Shown: positions 6,676 to 14,818 of the stretch, one piece after another | How the letters are laid out: each line of letters starts with the position of its first letter | Position numbering within the stretch: position 1 is the stretch's first letter | NCBI RefSeq assembly: GCF_017349295.1 | Contig: NZ_JAFMPK010000019.1 | Span: 124,001 to 188,000, forward strand | DNA length: 64,000 nt | From: Myceligenerans salitolerans | GTDB lineage: Bacteria > Actinomycetota > Actinomycetes > Actinomycetales > Cellulomonadaceae | Direction of reading: 5' to 3' | Position numbers and translations under genes: made by a program | The notes under the pieces: generated by a model | What the model saw: the letters and a program-made list of their open reading frames with translations, nothing else | What the model was told of the DNA's origin: nothing | Databases searched by the model: none

Positions 6676-8382
6676 GTGACCACACCCTCCATCACACGAA
6701 CGCCCACCGCCGTCGACGCCGTCGCCGACGAGCACGTGCGGCGCCTGACCGAGCACAGCCCGACCACCGCCACCGAGATCGGCGTCCCCGGGCACGACCA
6801 CCTCGTGGACGCGCTGGACCCGGCGTACCACGAGGAGGCGGCCGCCCTGAACCGTGCCACCCTCGACGCGCTCGACGCCGTGGACCCCGTGGACGACGTC
6901 GACCACGTGACGCTCGCCGCCATGCGGGAGCGGCTGGGCCTGGCGCTCGAACTGCACGACGCCGGCGAGGACGTCGCGGACCTGAACAACATCGCCTCGC
7001 CGGTCCAGTACCTGAGGGACATCTTCGACATGATGCCGACCGGCTCCGTCGAGGCCTGGGAGAACGTCTCGAGCCGGCTGGGCGCCCTGCCGACGGCCCT
7101 CGACGGCTACACCGAGTCGCTCCGCCTCGCCGCCTCCCGCGGCAACGTCGCCGCGGTCCGGCAGGTCCGCGAGTGCGTCGCACAGGCTCGCGAGCTGGCG
7201 GGTGACGAGTCGTTCTTCACCTCCTTCGTGCGCGGCAAGGAGGCCGAGTCCGTGCTGGACGACTCGTCGTCGTGCAGCCTGCTGCGGCGCGAGCTGGAGC
7301 TGAACGCCGCCGGGGCCCGCGAGGCGTACGCGAAGCTCGCCGACTTCCTCGAGTCCGAGCTCGCCCCGCAGGCGCCCGAGGCCGACGCCGTGGGCCGCGA
7401 CCGCTACGCGCTGTTCAGCCGGACGTTCCTCGGCGCGACGGTCGACCTGGAGGAGACGTACGCGTGGGGGGTCGATGAGCTCGCCCGTGTCGTGGCCGAG
7501 CAGGAGGCGGTGGCGCGCGAGATCGCGGGCCCCGGCGCGACCGTCGAGGACGCGGTCCGGATGCTCGACGAGGACCCGGCGCGCAAACTGCTCGGGACCG
7601 ACGCGCTCAAGGCGTGGATGCAGGAGACCTCGGACGCCGCGATCCGCGACCTGAACGGGACGCACTTCGACATCCCCGACCCCGTGCTGAACCTGGAGTG
7701 CCTGATCGCGCCCACGCAGACCGGCGGCATCTACTACACCCCGCCCAGCGACGACTTCTCGCGGCCCGGGCGCATGTGGTGGTCCGTGCCTCAGGGTGTC
7801 ACCGAGTTCAACACGTGGCGGGAGAAGACGACCGTCTACCACGAGGGCGTCCCCGGTCACCACCTGCAGTGCTCCCAGGCCGTGCACGCGCGCGACACGC
7901 TCAACTCGTGGCGGCGGCTGGCGTGCTGGGTCTCCGGTCACGGCGAGGGCTGGGCGCTGTACGCGGAACGGCTCATGGCCGACCTCGGCTATCTGGACGA
8001 CCCGGGTGACCGGCTCGGCATGCTCGACGGCCAGCGCCTGCGGGCCGCCCGCGTCGTGTTCGACATCGGGATGCACCTCGGACTCCGGGCACCCGCGGCC
8101 TGGGGCGGGAAGACCTGGGACGCCGCAACGGCATGGGAGTTCCTCAAGGCGAACGTGAACATGCCCGAGGAGTTCGTGCGCTTCGAGTACCACCGGTATC
8201 TCGGCTGGCCCGGGCAGGCGCCGTCGTACAAGGTGGGCCAGCGGCTGTGGGAGCGGACCCGGGACGAGGCGAAGGCCGCCGCGACCGCCCGGGGCGAGGA
8301 GTTCGACGCGAAGGCGTTCCACGCCCGTGCGCTGAACCTGGGCTCGGTGGGTCTCGACGTGCTCCGGGACGCGCTCGCCTGA
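6676..8382 (+). CDS. DUF885 family putative metallopeptidase
   Basis: A 568-residue DUF885 protein. The family is related to M3/M32-type zinc peptidases, but substrates are mostly unknown. The metal site is visible: VYHEGVPGHHLQ near residue 395, an HExxxGH-type motif, followed about 35 residues later by SGHGEGWALYAERLM, which would supply the third ligand Glu. The remainder is mostly helical and acidic. There is no signal peptide, so it is probably cytosolic. The GTG start is preceded by TACCCT at 6 nt and no Shine-Dalgarno sequence. A 12-bp GC hairpin follows the stop. Confidence 0.85.
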   Translation: MTTPSITRTPTAVDAVADEHVRRLTEHSPTTATEIGVPGHDHLVDALDPAYHEEAAALNRATLDALDAVDPVDDVDHVTLAAMRERLGLALELHDAGEDVADLNNIASPVQYLRDIFDMMPTGSVEAWENVSSRLGALPTALDGYTESLRLAASRGNVAAVRQVRECVAQARELAGDESFFTSFVRGKEAESVLDDSSSCSLLRRELELNAAGAREAYAKLADFLESELAPQAPEADAVGRDRYALFSRTFLGATVDLEETYAWGVDELARVVAEQEAVAREIAGPGATVEDAVRMLDEDPARKLLGTDALKAWMQETSDAAIRDLNGTHFDIPDPVLNLECLIAPTQTGGIYYTPPSDDFSRPGRMWWSVPQGVTEFNTWREKTTVYHEGVPGHHLQCSQAVHARDTLNSWRRLACWVSGHGEGWALYAERLMADLGYLDDPGDRLGMLDGQRLRAARVVFDIGMHLGLRAPAAWGGKTWDAATAWEFLKANVNMPEEFVRFEYHRYLGWPGQAPSYKVGQRLWERTRDEAKAAATARGEEFDAKAFHARALNLGSVGLDVLRDALA

Positions 8383-8414
8383 GTCCCGCGGCGGTTCGTC
8401 GGGCCACGAGGCCG

Positions 8415-8448
8415 GCCGCCGGCCCGGGCAGGTGCTCGGGCCGGCGGC
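8415..8448 (+). terminator. 12-bp GC hairpin after DUF885 gene
   Basis: Perfect 12-bp arms (GCCGCCGGCCCG and complement) with a 10-nt loop, 32 nt after the stop. There is no T-tract, as is common for actinomycete hairpin terminators. Confidence 0.5.
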
Positions 8449-8600
8449 ACAGTGTTCCGGCTCGCGTGGCCGTCCCCAGGGCCGGGAGAGCGGGACGGCG
8501 CCCTGCGCACGCCCCTACCTGAACAGGCGTCGGTGCCGTACCGTCGAGGAGGGAGCTCGCGACGGCGCGGGCCCGGCGAGCAGCGACGGAGGTGCTTCCC

Positions 8601-9044
8601 ATGCGGGTGACTGAGGCATTACGGCGTAAGAGCGACGCGGTGGTCACCATCCCGGGCGACCGCAGCGTACGCGACCTGCTCGCACTGCTCGCGGAGCACC
8701 GTATCGGCGCCGTCGTCGTGTCCGGCGACGGCGCCCGCGTGGACGGCATCGTCAGCGAGCGCGACGTGGTCCGCCGGCTGCACGCGGACGGCGACGGGGT
8801 CCTGGACCGCACCGTCGCGCAGATCATGACGGCCGACGTGCACACCTGCGAGCCCGGGGCCACGCTCGACGAACTGATGCCCGTGATGACGGAGCACCGG
8901 GTCCGCCACGTCCCCGTGCTCGTGGAGGGCCGGCTGGCCGGCATCGTGAGCATCGGTGACGTCGTGAAGCACCGGATCGCCGAGATGCAGGCCGAGTGCG
9001 ACCAGCTCACGGACTACATCACCGGAGGGCGCGCCCCGGTCTGA
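8601..9044 (+). CDS. CBS-domain pair protein
   Basis: A stand-alone protein of 147 residues made of two CBS motifs, which form a Bateman module that binds adenine nucleotides. The first CBS spans about residues 10-60 (VDGIVSERDVVRRL) and the second about 75-130 (LAGIVSIGDVVKHR). ATG 8601 has GGAGG at 8588-8592, 8 nt away, which decides the start. Relatives in mycobacteria include Hrp1-like proteins, but the ligand and partner cannot be read here. Its last 31 bp overlap the convergent gene's 3' end. Confidence 0.85.
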   Translation: MRVTEALRRKSDAVVTIPGDRSVRDLLALLAEHRIGAVVVSGDGARVDGIVSERDVVRRLHADGDGVLDRTVAQIMTADVHTCEPGATLDELMPVMTEHRVRHVPVLVEGRLAGIVSIGDVVKHRIAEMQAECDQLTDYITGGRAPV

Positions 9045-10036
9045 GCGTCCCGGGCGGCGGCGGACAGGTCCACCAGGAACGCCGCGTCCTTGCGCACCTG
9101 CTCCGGGACGCTCGGCGCCCACCAGCTGTCGGGCACGGCCTTGACCTCGACGTTCACTCCGCGCCGCCCGAGGATCGAGGTGAGCAGCACGGTCGACGTC
9201 GTCGGCAGGCTGAGCACCCGCTGGCCCTCGTGCATGCCGGACAGCCGCAACTCGAGCATCGCCCCCGGGTCGGCGATGGTCACGCCGGGCGTCGTCCGCA
9301 GGACGCGCTGCACCAACGGTTCGTCGCGGCGGTACGGCACGTACAGCACGGGTCCCTCGGCGGCCAGGGACAACACCCAGGACAAGTAGCTGTCGGCGTC
9401 CACGAAGCCGGCACCCACGAGCCCCGAGCCCACGACGACGGTCGGCTCGGCGGGAGCCGCCTCCAGCGGCTGGGAGGCGAACCACGCGAACTCGTCGCGC
9501 ACCACCCGCACTCCGGCCTCCGACAGACGCCCGAGCGCGTCGCCCGGCAGCGGAAGAGCGGTGAACAGGGTGAGCCCGCCGCGTCGCGCCAGCGACCGCA
9601 GCCGCTCGGCCGTCGCGCGGCCCAGCACCCGGCGGGCGGCACCGGAGCGCACGCCCGAACGCACGAAGGCCCCCGTGGGGGAGGTGAGGATGCGGTCGAG
9701 GTCGAGCGCCGCCAGCCCGTCGTCGACGAGCGTGATCGAGGCGACCGGGCGCGTCAGGAGGGCGGTCTGCACCACGCCGGAGAACGCCTCCCCGACGATG
9801 CGGTTCCGGTTCAGGGACCACATGGCGTTCCGGACCGGCCGCACGTCCATCGTCAGGCCGGCCGGCAGGTCCGCACGGCAGAGGGCATGACTCACCTGGG
9901 CCAGTGTGGGGACGTCGTCGCGCACGTGCACCCGGGTGGTGTCCCCGCCGAGTCCCGCGGCATGCGCCTCGATCGTGCACAGCAGCTGCAGCGGCGACTC
10001 GACGAGTGCGCCGACGACACGCGCCCGCGCGCTCAC
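9014..10036 (-). CDS. Polysialyltransferase/GT52-like protein
   Basis: Not a confident family match. The 340-residue product starts VSARARVVGALVESPLQLLC; an 'SSPLQLL'-type opening is characteristic of GT52/polysialyltransferase-like glycosyltransferases (PF07388 group). The C-terminal half has VLYVPYRRDEPLVQRVL, then GAMLELRLSG and VLSLPTTSTVLLTSIL. These resemble the family's basic 'PHxRE', 'P.E' and 'STAL' elements of the nucleotide-sugar pocket. There is no signal peptide or membrane helix. GTG 10036 overlaps the accE stop by 4 bp (GTGA), so the gene is translationally coupled to the acyl-CoA carboxylase operon, an unexpected partner. An acceptor sugar cannot be inferred. It overlaps the CBS gene by 31 bp at its end. 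Confidence 0.5.
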   Translation of the reverse strand: MSARARVVGALVESPLQLLCTIEAHAAGLGGDTTRVHVRDDVPTLAQVSHALCRADLPAGLTMDVRPVRNAMWSLNRNRIVGEAFSGVVQTALLTRPVASITLVDDGLAALDLDRILTSPTGAFVRSGVRSGAARRVLGRATAERLRSLARRGGLTLFTALPLPGDALGRLSEAGVRVVRDEFAWFASQPLEAAPAEPTVVVGSGLVGAGFVDADSYLSWVLSLAAEGPVLYVPYRRDEPLVQRVLRTTPGVTIADPGAMLELRLSGMHEGQRVLSLPTTSTVLLTSILGRRGVNVEVKAVPDSWWAPSVPEQVRKDAAFLVDLSAAARDAQTGARPPVM

Positions 10037-10275
10037 GAGCGAAGGCTCCAGCGCCAGGAGTCGGCGTTGTGGCGGCCGGACCGGCCACCGAAGTTCTGCG
10101 CCGTCGCGGCGCCGTTGCCGCGCAGCACCCGCGACCGGTTGGTCCACTCGTCGATCGGGGCGGCGTCGTCCGGCTCGACGGCGGCGGTCACGGCCGCGAG
10201 GCCGGCCACGAGCGCGGCCACCTCGACGTCATCGGGCCGGCCGCGCACGACGCGTACCTGGGGGTGCGTGCTCAT
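10033..10275 (-). CDS. accE: Acyl-CoA carboxylase epsilon subunit
   Basis: Small 80-residue subunit that, in actinomycetes, bridges or stimulates the AccA (biotin carboxylase) and AccD (carboxyltransferase) components of acetyl/propionyl-CoA carboxylase. The family signature is visible as VRVVRGRPDDVEVAALVAGL near the N-terminus and a basic Arg/Trp-rich C-terminus (NRSRVLRGNG...WRWSLRS). The start ATG at 10275 overlaps the stop of the upstream 203-residue gene (ATGA), and its own stop overlaps the next GTG. The longer open frame upstream is a shadow of the neighbour. Confidence 0.85.
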   Translation of the reverse strand: MSTHPQVRVVRGRPDDVEVAALVAGLAAVTAAVEPDDAAPIDEWTNRSRVLRGNGAATAQNFGGRSGRHNADSWRWSLRS

Positions 10276-10883
10276 CGATCGTCCTCCCTGAAGTCGTCCC
10301 GGCCAGGGCCGGAGTCGTCGTCGAACCCGGCGTCGCCGAGCTCGTCGTCGGTCCCGTCGAACAGGTCCTCGGCGAGCGGACCGTCGTCGAACCCGGCCGG
10401 GGCGCCGCGCGAGGAGATCCACTCGAGCACCTCGTAGCCGCCGTCGGCCAGGCGTTCCGCGATGTCCTCCCCCGTGGCGTCGACCAGGCCGAGCACCCCG
10501 TCGAGCGAGGCGTCGGCGCCGCGCGCGGCCACGAGGAAGCTCAGGTAGAAGGCCTCCGCCCGCTGCTGCGCGCCGGCCTCGTCCGGCCGGCCGGCACCGT
10601 CCGCACCCGGTTCCCAGATGGACGTCGTGAGGTCCGGGTGCATGCCGAGGGCGGCGTGCAGGGTGTCGAAGAGGTCGGCGTTCCGCTGCCCCACCTTCTC
10701 CTCGAGAGCATGCACGCGAGGGTCCTCGTCGGCCTCGGCGGCGCCGAACTCCGCGCGCACGCCGACCGCCGTGCGGACGTAGTCGTGCAGGGTCGCGGCG
10801 AGCGCGTCCACCGCGCGGTGCAGCGGCTCAGGATCCACGGGGCCCAGCGGTGCCGGGCCGTGCGTGGCGTCCTCATGGCTCAT
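10272..10883 (-). CDS. Uncharacterised acidic protein between accD and accE
   Basis: I do not recognise this 203-residue protein. It is predicted to be largely alpha-helical for the first ~150 residues (LHRAVDALAATLHDYVRTAV, then FYLSFLVAARG). It ends in a strongly acidic, probably disordered tail rich in Asp/Glu (EDLFDGTDDELGDAGFDDD). There is no signal peptide or membrane segment. ATG 10883 has GAGGA upstream. It overlaps accE by 4 bp and follows accD by 78 bp, so it should be co-expressed with the carboxylase. A role in that complex is possible but unproven. Confidence 0.7.
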   Translation of the reverse strand: MSHEDATHGPAPLGPVDPEPLHRAVDALAATLHDYVRTAVGVRAEFGAAEADEDPRVHALEEKVGQRNADLFDTLHAALGMHPDLTTSIWEPGADGAGRPDEAGAQQRAEAFYLSFLVAARGADASLDGVLGLVDATGEDIAERLADGGYEVLEWISSRGAPAGFDDGPLAEDLFDGTDDELGDAGFDDDSGPGRDDFREDDR

Positions 10884-10961
10884 GTGGGGTTCCTCCGGTG
10901 GGGCCGGCCGGGGACAGGGCCGTGAGAGGCCAAGCGTAGTGCGCCCGACTGTGTGCCCCCT

Positions 10962-12560
10962 TCACAGGGGAATGTTGCCGTGCTTCTTCGGCGGCAGGCT
11001 GGCACGCTTGGTACGCAGCGCCCGCAGCGCCCGGACCACCTGGACGCGCGTCTCCGACGGGCGGATCACCGCGTCGACGTACCCGCGCTCGGCCGCGTCC
11101 CACGGGTTGACGATGGCTTCCTCGTACTCCGCGGTGAGCCGGGCGCGCTCCGCCTCGACGTCGCCGCCGTCGTCGGCGACCTTCTTCAGCGCGCCGCGCT
11201 GCAGGATGTTCACGGCGCCGCTCGCGCCCATGACCGCGATCTGCGCGGTGGGCCAGGCCAGGTTGATGTCCGCGCCGAGCTGCTTGGAGCCCATCACGAT
11301 GTACGCGCCGCCGTACGCCTTGCGGGTGATGACGGTGACCAGCGGCACCGTCGCCTCGGCGTAGGCGTAGATCAGCTTCGCGCCGCGGCGGATGATCCCC
11401 TGGTGCTCCTGGCCCACGCCCGGAAGAAAGCCCGGCACGTCGACGAACGTCAGCACGGGGATGTTGAACGCGTCGCATGTGCGCACGAACCGCGCGGCCT
11501 TCTCCGCCGCGTCGATGTCCAGCGTGCCCGCCATCGACAGCGGCTGGTTGGCGACGATGCCCACCGCCTGCCCCTCCACGTGCCCGAAGCCCGTGAGCAC
11601 GTTGGCCGCGAACATCGGCTGGACCTCCAGGAACGACTCCGGGTCCAGCACCGCCTCGACGGCGTCGCGCATGTCGTAGGGCTGGTTGTCGGAGTCGGGA
11701 ACGAGCCGGTCCAGCGCCTCGTCGTCGGCGGTGACCTCGAGCGGGGTGTCCTCGGCCGGGAAGGCCGGCGCGTCGCTCAGGTTGTTCTGCGGCAGGTAGC
11801 CGAGCAGGTGGCGCACGTAGTCGAGCGCGTCCTCCTCGTCGTTGGCCATGTAGTGGGCCACGCCCGACGTCGCGTTGTGCGTCCGCGCGCCACCCAGCGT
11901 CTCGAAGTCGACGTCCTCCCCCGTCACCGAACGGATCACGTCCGGCCCGGTGATGAACATGTTCGACGTGCCGTCCGCCATGACGATGAAGTCCGTCAGC
12001 GCCGGCGAGTACACCGCGCCGCCGGCGCTCGGCCCGAGGATGAGGGAGATCTGCGGGATCACGCCCGACGCCGCCACGTTGCGCCGGAACATCTCCGCGA
12101 ACTGCGTCAGGGCCGCCACGCCCTCCTGGATGCGCGCGCCGCCGCCGTCGCTGATCCCGATGATCGGCACGCCGGTACGCAGCGCCAGGTCCTGCACCTT
12201 GGTGATCTTCTCGCCGTGCACCTCGCCCAGGCTGCCGCCGAACACGGTGAAGTCCTGCGCGTAGATGCACACCTGACGGCCGTCGACCGTGCCGTACCCG
12301 GTCACGACGCCGTCGCCCGGGATCCGCTTCCTGTCGAGACCGAAGTTGCGGCTGCGGTGCGTCGCGAGCGCGTCGAGCTCGACGAAGCTGCCCTCGTCGA
12401 GCAGCTCGGCGATCCGCTCACGTGCCGTCTTCTTGTCGCGCTTGTGCTGCTTGGCCTGCGCGGTCACCTCCGGATCGGTGACGGCGGCCGCACGGCGGGC
12501 CTCGAGGTCGTCGAGCTTGGCCTGGGTGCCCGCGGGAGCAGTGGTCGTGGCGTCGTTCAC
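10962..12560 (-). CDS. accD: Acyl-CoA carboxylase beta (carboxyltransferase) subunit
   Basis: Carboxyltransferase subunit of biotin-dependent acetyl/propionyl-CoA carboxylase (AccD5/PccB type), 532 residues, the usual length. It moves carboxyl from carboxybiotin on AccA3 to acyl-CoA, giving malonyl- or methylmalonyl-CoA. Visible are [17 protein letters not shown] near the N-terminus, [13 protein letters not shown] (first oxyanion region), [37 protein letters not shown], and [18 protein letters not shown] (second oxyanion region). The GTG start has a TAGGCT box 6 nt upstream and an inverted repeat over the promoter. It is divergent from birA, whose product biotinylates the partner subunit. Confidence 0.93.
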   Translation of the reverse strand: MNDATTTAPAGTQAKLDDLEARRAAAVTDPEVTAQAKQHKRDKKTARERIAELLDEGSFVELDALATHRSRNFGLDRKRIPGDGVVTGYGTVDGRQVCIYAQDFTVFGGSLGEVHGEKITKVQDLALRTGVPIIGISDGGGARIQEGVAALTQFAEMFRRNVAASGVIPQISLILGPSAGGAVYSPALTDFIVMADGTSNMFITGPDVIRSVTGEDVDFETLGGARTHNATSGVAHYMANDEEDALDYVRHLLGYLPQNNLSDAPAFPAEDTPLEVTADDEALDRLVPDSDNQPYDMRDAVEAVLDPESFLEVQPMFAANVLTGFGHVEGQAVGIVANQPLSMAGTLDIDAAEKAARFVRTCDAFNIPVLTFVDVPGFLPGVGQEHQGIIRRGAKLIYAYAEATVPLVTVITRKAYGGAYIVMGSKQLGADINLAWPTAQIAVMGASGAVNILQRGALKKVADDGGDVEAERARLTAEYEEAIVNPWDAAERGYVDAVIRPSETRVQVVRALRALRTKRASLPPKKHGNIPL

Positions 12561-12566
12561 GGGGGC

Positions 12567-12572
12567 AGCCTA
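12567..12572 (-). promoter_or_regulatory. Leaderless -10 box TAGGCT (accD)
   Basis: TAGGCT on the minus strand, 6 nt before the accD GTG. Confidence 0.55.
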
Positions 12573-12592
12573 GTTGGAAGATTCGGCCAACT
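12572..12592. promoter_or_regulatory. Inverted repeat AGTTGG-N9-CCAACT, candidate operator
   Basis: Perfect 6-bp arms that touch the accD -10 box and occupy the accD core promoter. A protein bound here would block accD. BirA, a biotin regulator or a fatty-acid regulator are candidates; none is shown. Confidence 0.4.
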
Positions 12593-12679
12593 CGATGGCA
12601 GGGTCTTCAGCGTGGGGTCGGCGGGCCTTGTGCGGTTCCTACAGCGGCGGCTCGGCCGGTGGCGAGGCAGGATGTGGCC

Positions 12680-13519
12680 ATGCGCGCACCGCTTCGCCCC
12701 CACGAGCTGGACGTTCCCGGCTTCCACCGGATCGAGGTGGTGGAGGAGGCGGCGTCGACCAACGGTGAGCTCGCCGCCGCCGTACGGGCGGAGCCGGATG
12801 CCTGGCCCGCGCCGTCGGCACTGGTCGCCGAGCACCAGACCGCCGGTCGTGGCCGCGCCGGCCGCTCCTGGGCGACGCCGCCCCGCGCCTCCCTCATCGT
12901 CTCGGTCGTCCTGCGCCCGTCCGTCCCCGCCGCGCGCCTCGGCTGGCTGCCGCTGCTGGCCGGAGCGTCCGTGGTCCGGGCGGTCTCCCCGGACGACGAC
13001 GGTCCCGGCGGGCTCGCGGTGAAGTGGCCCAACGACGTGCTCGTCCGGGCGGACAGGCCGGCGCCAGGGCTGGGCGGCTACCGCAAGGTGGCGGGTGTCC
13101 TGGCCGAGGTGCTGCCCACCGGTGGTGCCGGTACCCCGGCGGCGGTCGTGCTGGGCATCGGGCTCAACGTCTCCCAGGACCGGGACGAACTGCCCGTGGC
13201 GACCGCGTCGTCGCTGGCGCTCGCCGGATTCGGGGAGCTCGACCGCACCCCGCTGCTCGCGACGCTCCTGACGGAGCTGACCGACGCCGTCGGCCGGTGG
13301 GAGCAGGCAGGCGGCGATCCCGTCGGGTCGGGACTGGCCGACGAGTGCGGTCGCGTCTCCGCGACCCTCGGCACGCGCGTCCGCGCGGAGCTGGCGGGCG
13401 GCTCGGGCACCGTCGAGGGCGAGGCGCTGCGGCTCGACGCGACGGGCGCCCTCGTGATCCGCACCGATGACGGCGAGGAACGCGCGGTCTCGGCGGGGGA
13501 CGTCCACCATCTGCGATGA
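12680..13519 (+). CDS. birA: Biotin--[acetyl-CoA carboxylase] ligase
   Basis: Group I (no DNA-binding domain) biotin protein ligase of 279 residues. It activates biotin with ATP and attaches it to the AccA3 lysine. Visible motifs are STNGELAA, HQTAGRGRAGRSW (biotinyl-AMP loop), VKWPNDVLV (catalytic Lys), and VLGIGLNVSQ. A C-terminal SH3-like domain closes the protein. ATG 12680 was chosen over an upstream in-frame GTG at 12659, as homologues begin close to the conserved 'STN' segment. The absence of an N-terminal helix-turn-helix means it is unlikely to act as a repressor like the E. coli enzyme. Confidence 0.92.
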   Translation: MRAPLRPHELDVPGFHRIEVVEEAASTNGELAAAVRAEPDAWPAPSALVAEHQTAGRGRAGRSWATPPRASLIVSVVLRPSVPAARLGWLPLLAGASVVRAVSPDDDGPGGLAVKWPNDVLVRADRPAPGLGGYRKVAGVLAEVLPTGGAGTPAAVVLGIGLNVSQDRDELPVATASSLALAGFGELDRTPLLATLLTELTDAVGRWEQAGGDPVGSGLADECGRVSATLGTRVRAELAGGSGTVEGEALRLDATGALVIRTDDGEERAVSAGDVHHLR

Positions 13520-13557
13520 CCGGTACGTCAGGTCCCCGTTCCGCGAGCGGCGACCCC

Positions 13558-13563
13558 TAGGCT
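13558..13563 (+). promoter_or_regulatory. Leaderless -10 box TAGGCT
   Basis: TAGGCT, 7 nt upstream of the GTG at 13571 of the cyclase gene. Confidence 0.55.
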
Positions 13564-13570
13564 AAGGCCC

Positions 13571-14710
13571 GTGCTCGAGAACGAACCCGACCGCGCCGAG
13601 AGCGCCCCAGCACCGGAGGACCGGCCTCACCAGGACGCGCCCGCCGACTCGTCCGGACCGGAACACGGCCATTCCCACGCGTTCGGCTCGGACACCGCGA
13701 CCCGGCTCGACGAGGAGATCCTGGGCGGGCCGCGGCAGTACACCTTCTCGGAGATCGTCGAGCGGACCGGTCTGGACCGGAAGAAGATCGAGGACTTCTG
13801 GCGCTGGATGGGGCTGCCCGTGACCCATCCGACCGACAAGTGGTTCACGGCGTCGGACGTCACGGCGCTGCGCGAGATCGACGAGGTCTTCGAGGCCCAG
13901 GAGATGGACGCCAGGGCGCGCATGGCGTTCGTCCGGGCGATGGGACACACCACCGAGCGCCTCGCGCTCTGGCAGGTCGAGGCCCTCGTGGAGCACCTGG
14001 CCCGGCGCTACGGACTGGACGAGACGTCGGCACGACTGCTCGCGCTGGACCGCCTGCCCGATCTCGCCGAGATCCTCGGCCGCCAGCTCGAGCACGCCTG
14101 GCGGCGGCAGCTCGCGGCGCTGACCGGGCGCATGGCGATCGAGTTCGCCGGGGCGCGTGACGAGGCGGACCACGACGCCCACCAGCTCCCGCTGCCGCGC
14201 GCGGTGGGGTTCGCCGACGTCGTGTCCTTCACGAAGCGGACCGCGGGCCTGGAGTCGGCCGAGCTGGCCGACTTCGTGCAGCGCTTCGAGGCCGGCGCCC
14301 GCGACATCATCACCAACTGCGGCGGTCGCGTGGTCAAGACGATCGGCGACGCCATCCTGTTCGTGGCCGACGACGCCGAGACCGGCGCCCAGGTCGCGCT
14401 CAACCTCGCGGAGGCGACCGGCGAGTCCCTCGGCACGGCAGCCCCGAACGAACCCGAGATCCCGGTGCGCGTCGGGTTCGTCTGGGGCCGCGTGCTGTCG
14501 CGTTTCGGCGACGTGTTCGGCCCGTCGGTGAACCTCGCGTCCCGGCTGACCGACCAGGCGGAGCCCTCCACCGTGCTGGTGGACAAGGCGACGGCGGACA
14601 TCCTGGCCGCGTCGTCGTCGCAGTACGCGCTCACGAGCCAGCCGGTCCGGGAGGTGCCCGGGATCGGGCCGCTCGCACCGGTTCGGCTCCAGCGCGCGTA
14701 CACCGGCTGA
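13571..14710 (+). CDS. Class III adenylate cyclase with N-terminal regulatory domain
   Basis: Makes cAMP from ATP. It has 379 residues: an acidic, disordered N-terminus (1-45), a helical regulatory domain (~50-205) and a class III cyclase domain (~210-375). This layout matches the pH-sensing M. tuberculosis Rv1264. Catalytic residues are all present. Metal-binding Asp lies in GFADVVSFTK (~216) and KTIGDAILF (~260). The substrate Lys is ~256 and the adenine-selecting Asp is in GDVFGPSVN (~313). Transition-state Asn ~321 and Arg ~325 are in NLASRLT. It should work as a homodimer in the cytosol. The start GTG is leaderless. A Crp-like site near sdhC in this window is a possible downstream target of cAMP. 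Confidence 0.9.
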   Translation: MLENEPDRAESAPAPEDRPHQDAPADSSGPEHGHSHAFGSDTATRLDEEILGGPRQYTFSEIVERTGLDRKKIEDFWRWMGLPVTHPTDKWFTASDVTALREIDEVFEAQEMDARARMAFVRAMGHTTERLALWQVEALVEHLARRYGLDETSARLLALDRLPDLAEILGRQLEHAWRRQLAALTGRMAIEFAGARDEADHDAHQLPLPRAVGFADVVSFTKRTAGLESAELADFVQRFEAGARDIITNCGGRVVKTIGDAILFVADDAETGAQVALNLAEATGESLGTAAPNEPEIPVRVGFVWGRVLSRFGDVFGPSVNLASRLTDQAEPSTVLVDKATADILAASSSQYALTSQPVREVPGIGPLAPVRLQRAYTG

Positions 14711-14733
14711 CACCGCACCACGCGCCCCCGGTC

Positions 14734-14803
14734 GGCGGCATCCGGCCGACGGCGTCCGGCCGGCGGCGTCCGGCCGACGGCGTCCGGCCGGCGGCGTCCG
14801 GCG
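14734..14803. repeat. Five tandem copies of a 14-bp repeat
   Basis: Unit G(G/A)CGGC(G/A)TCCGGCC repeated five times, alternating GG and GA starts so that the true period is 28 bp. The copies lie between two convergent genes. Because GGCC/CCGG elements recur, the RNA can fold into several alternative hairpins, so it may end transcription from both sides. Confidence 0.75.
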
Positions 14804-14818
14804 CGCGAGCAGCGGGTG

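Noticed and set aside
5806-8322. Long 838-codon minus-strand open frame
   Set aside because: It covers YedK/HMCES and DUF885 antisense and has only low-complexity composition, so it is a shadow of those genes.
8383-8600. RNA gene in the DUF885-CBS gap
   Set aside because: Only a terminator-like hairpin was seen; no conserved ncRNA features.
14734-14803. Tandem repeats as a CRISPR array
   Set aside because: 14-bp units have no spacers and there are no cas genes.
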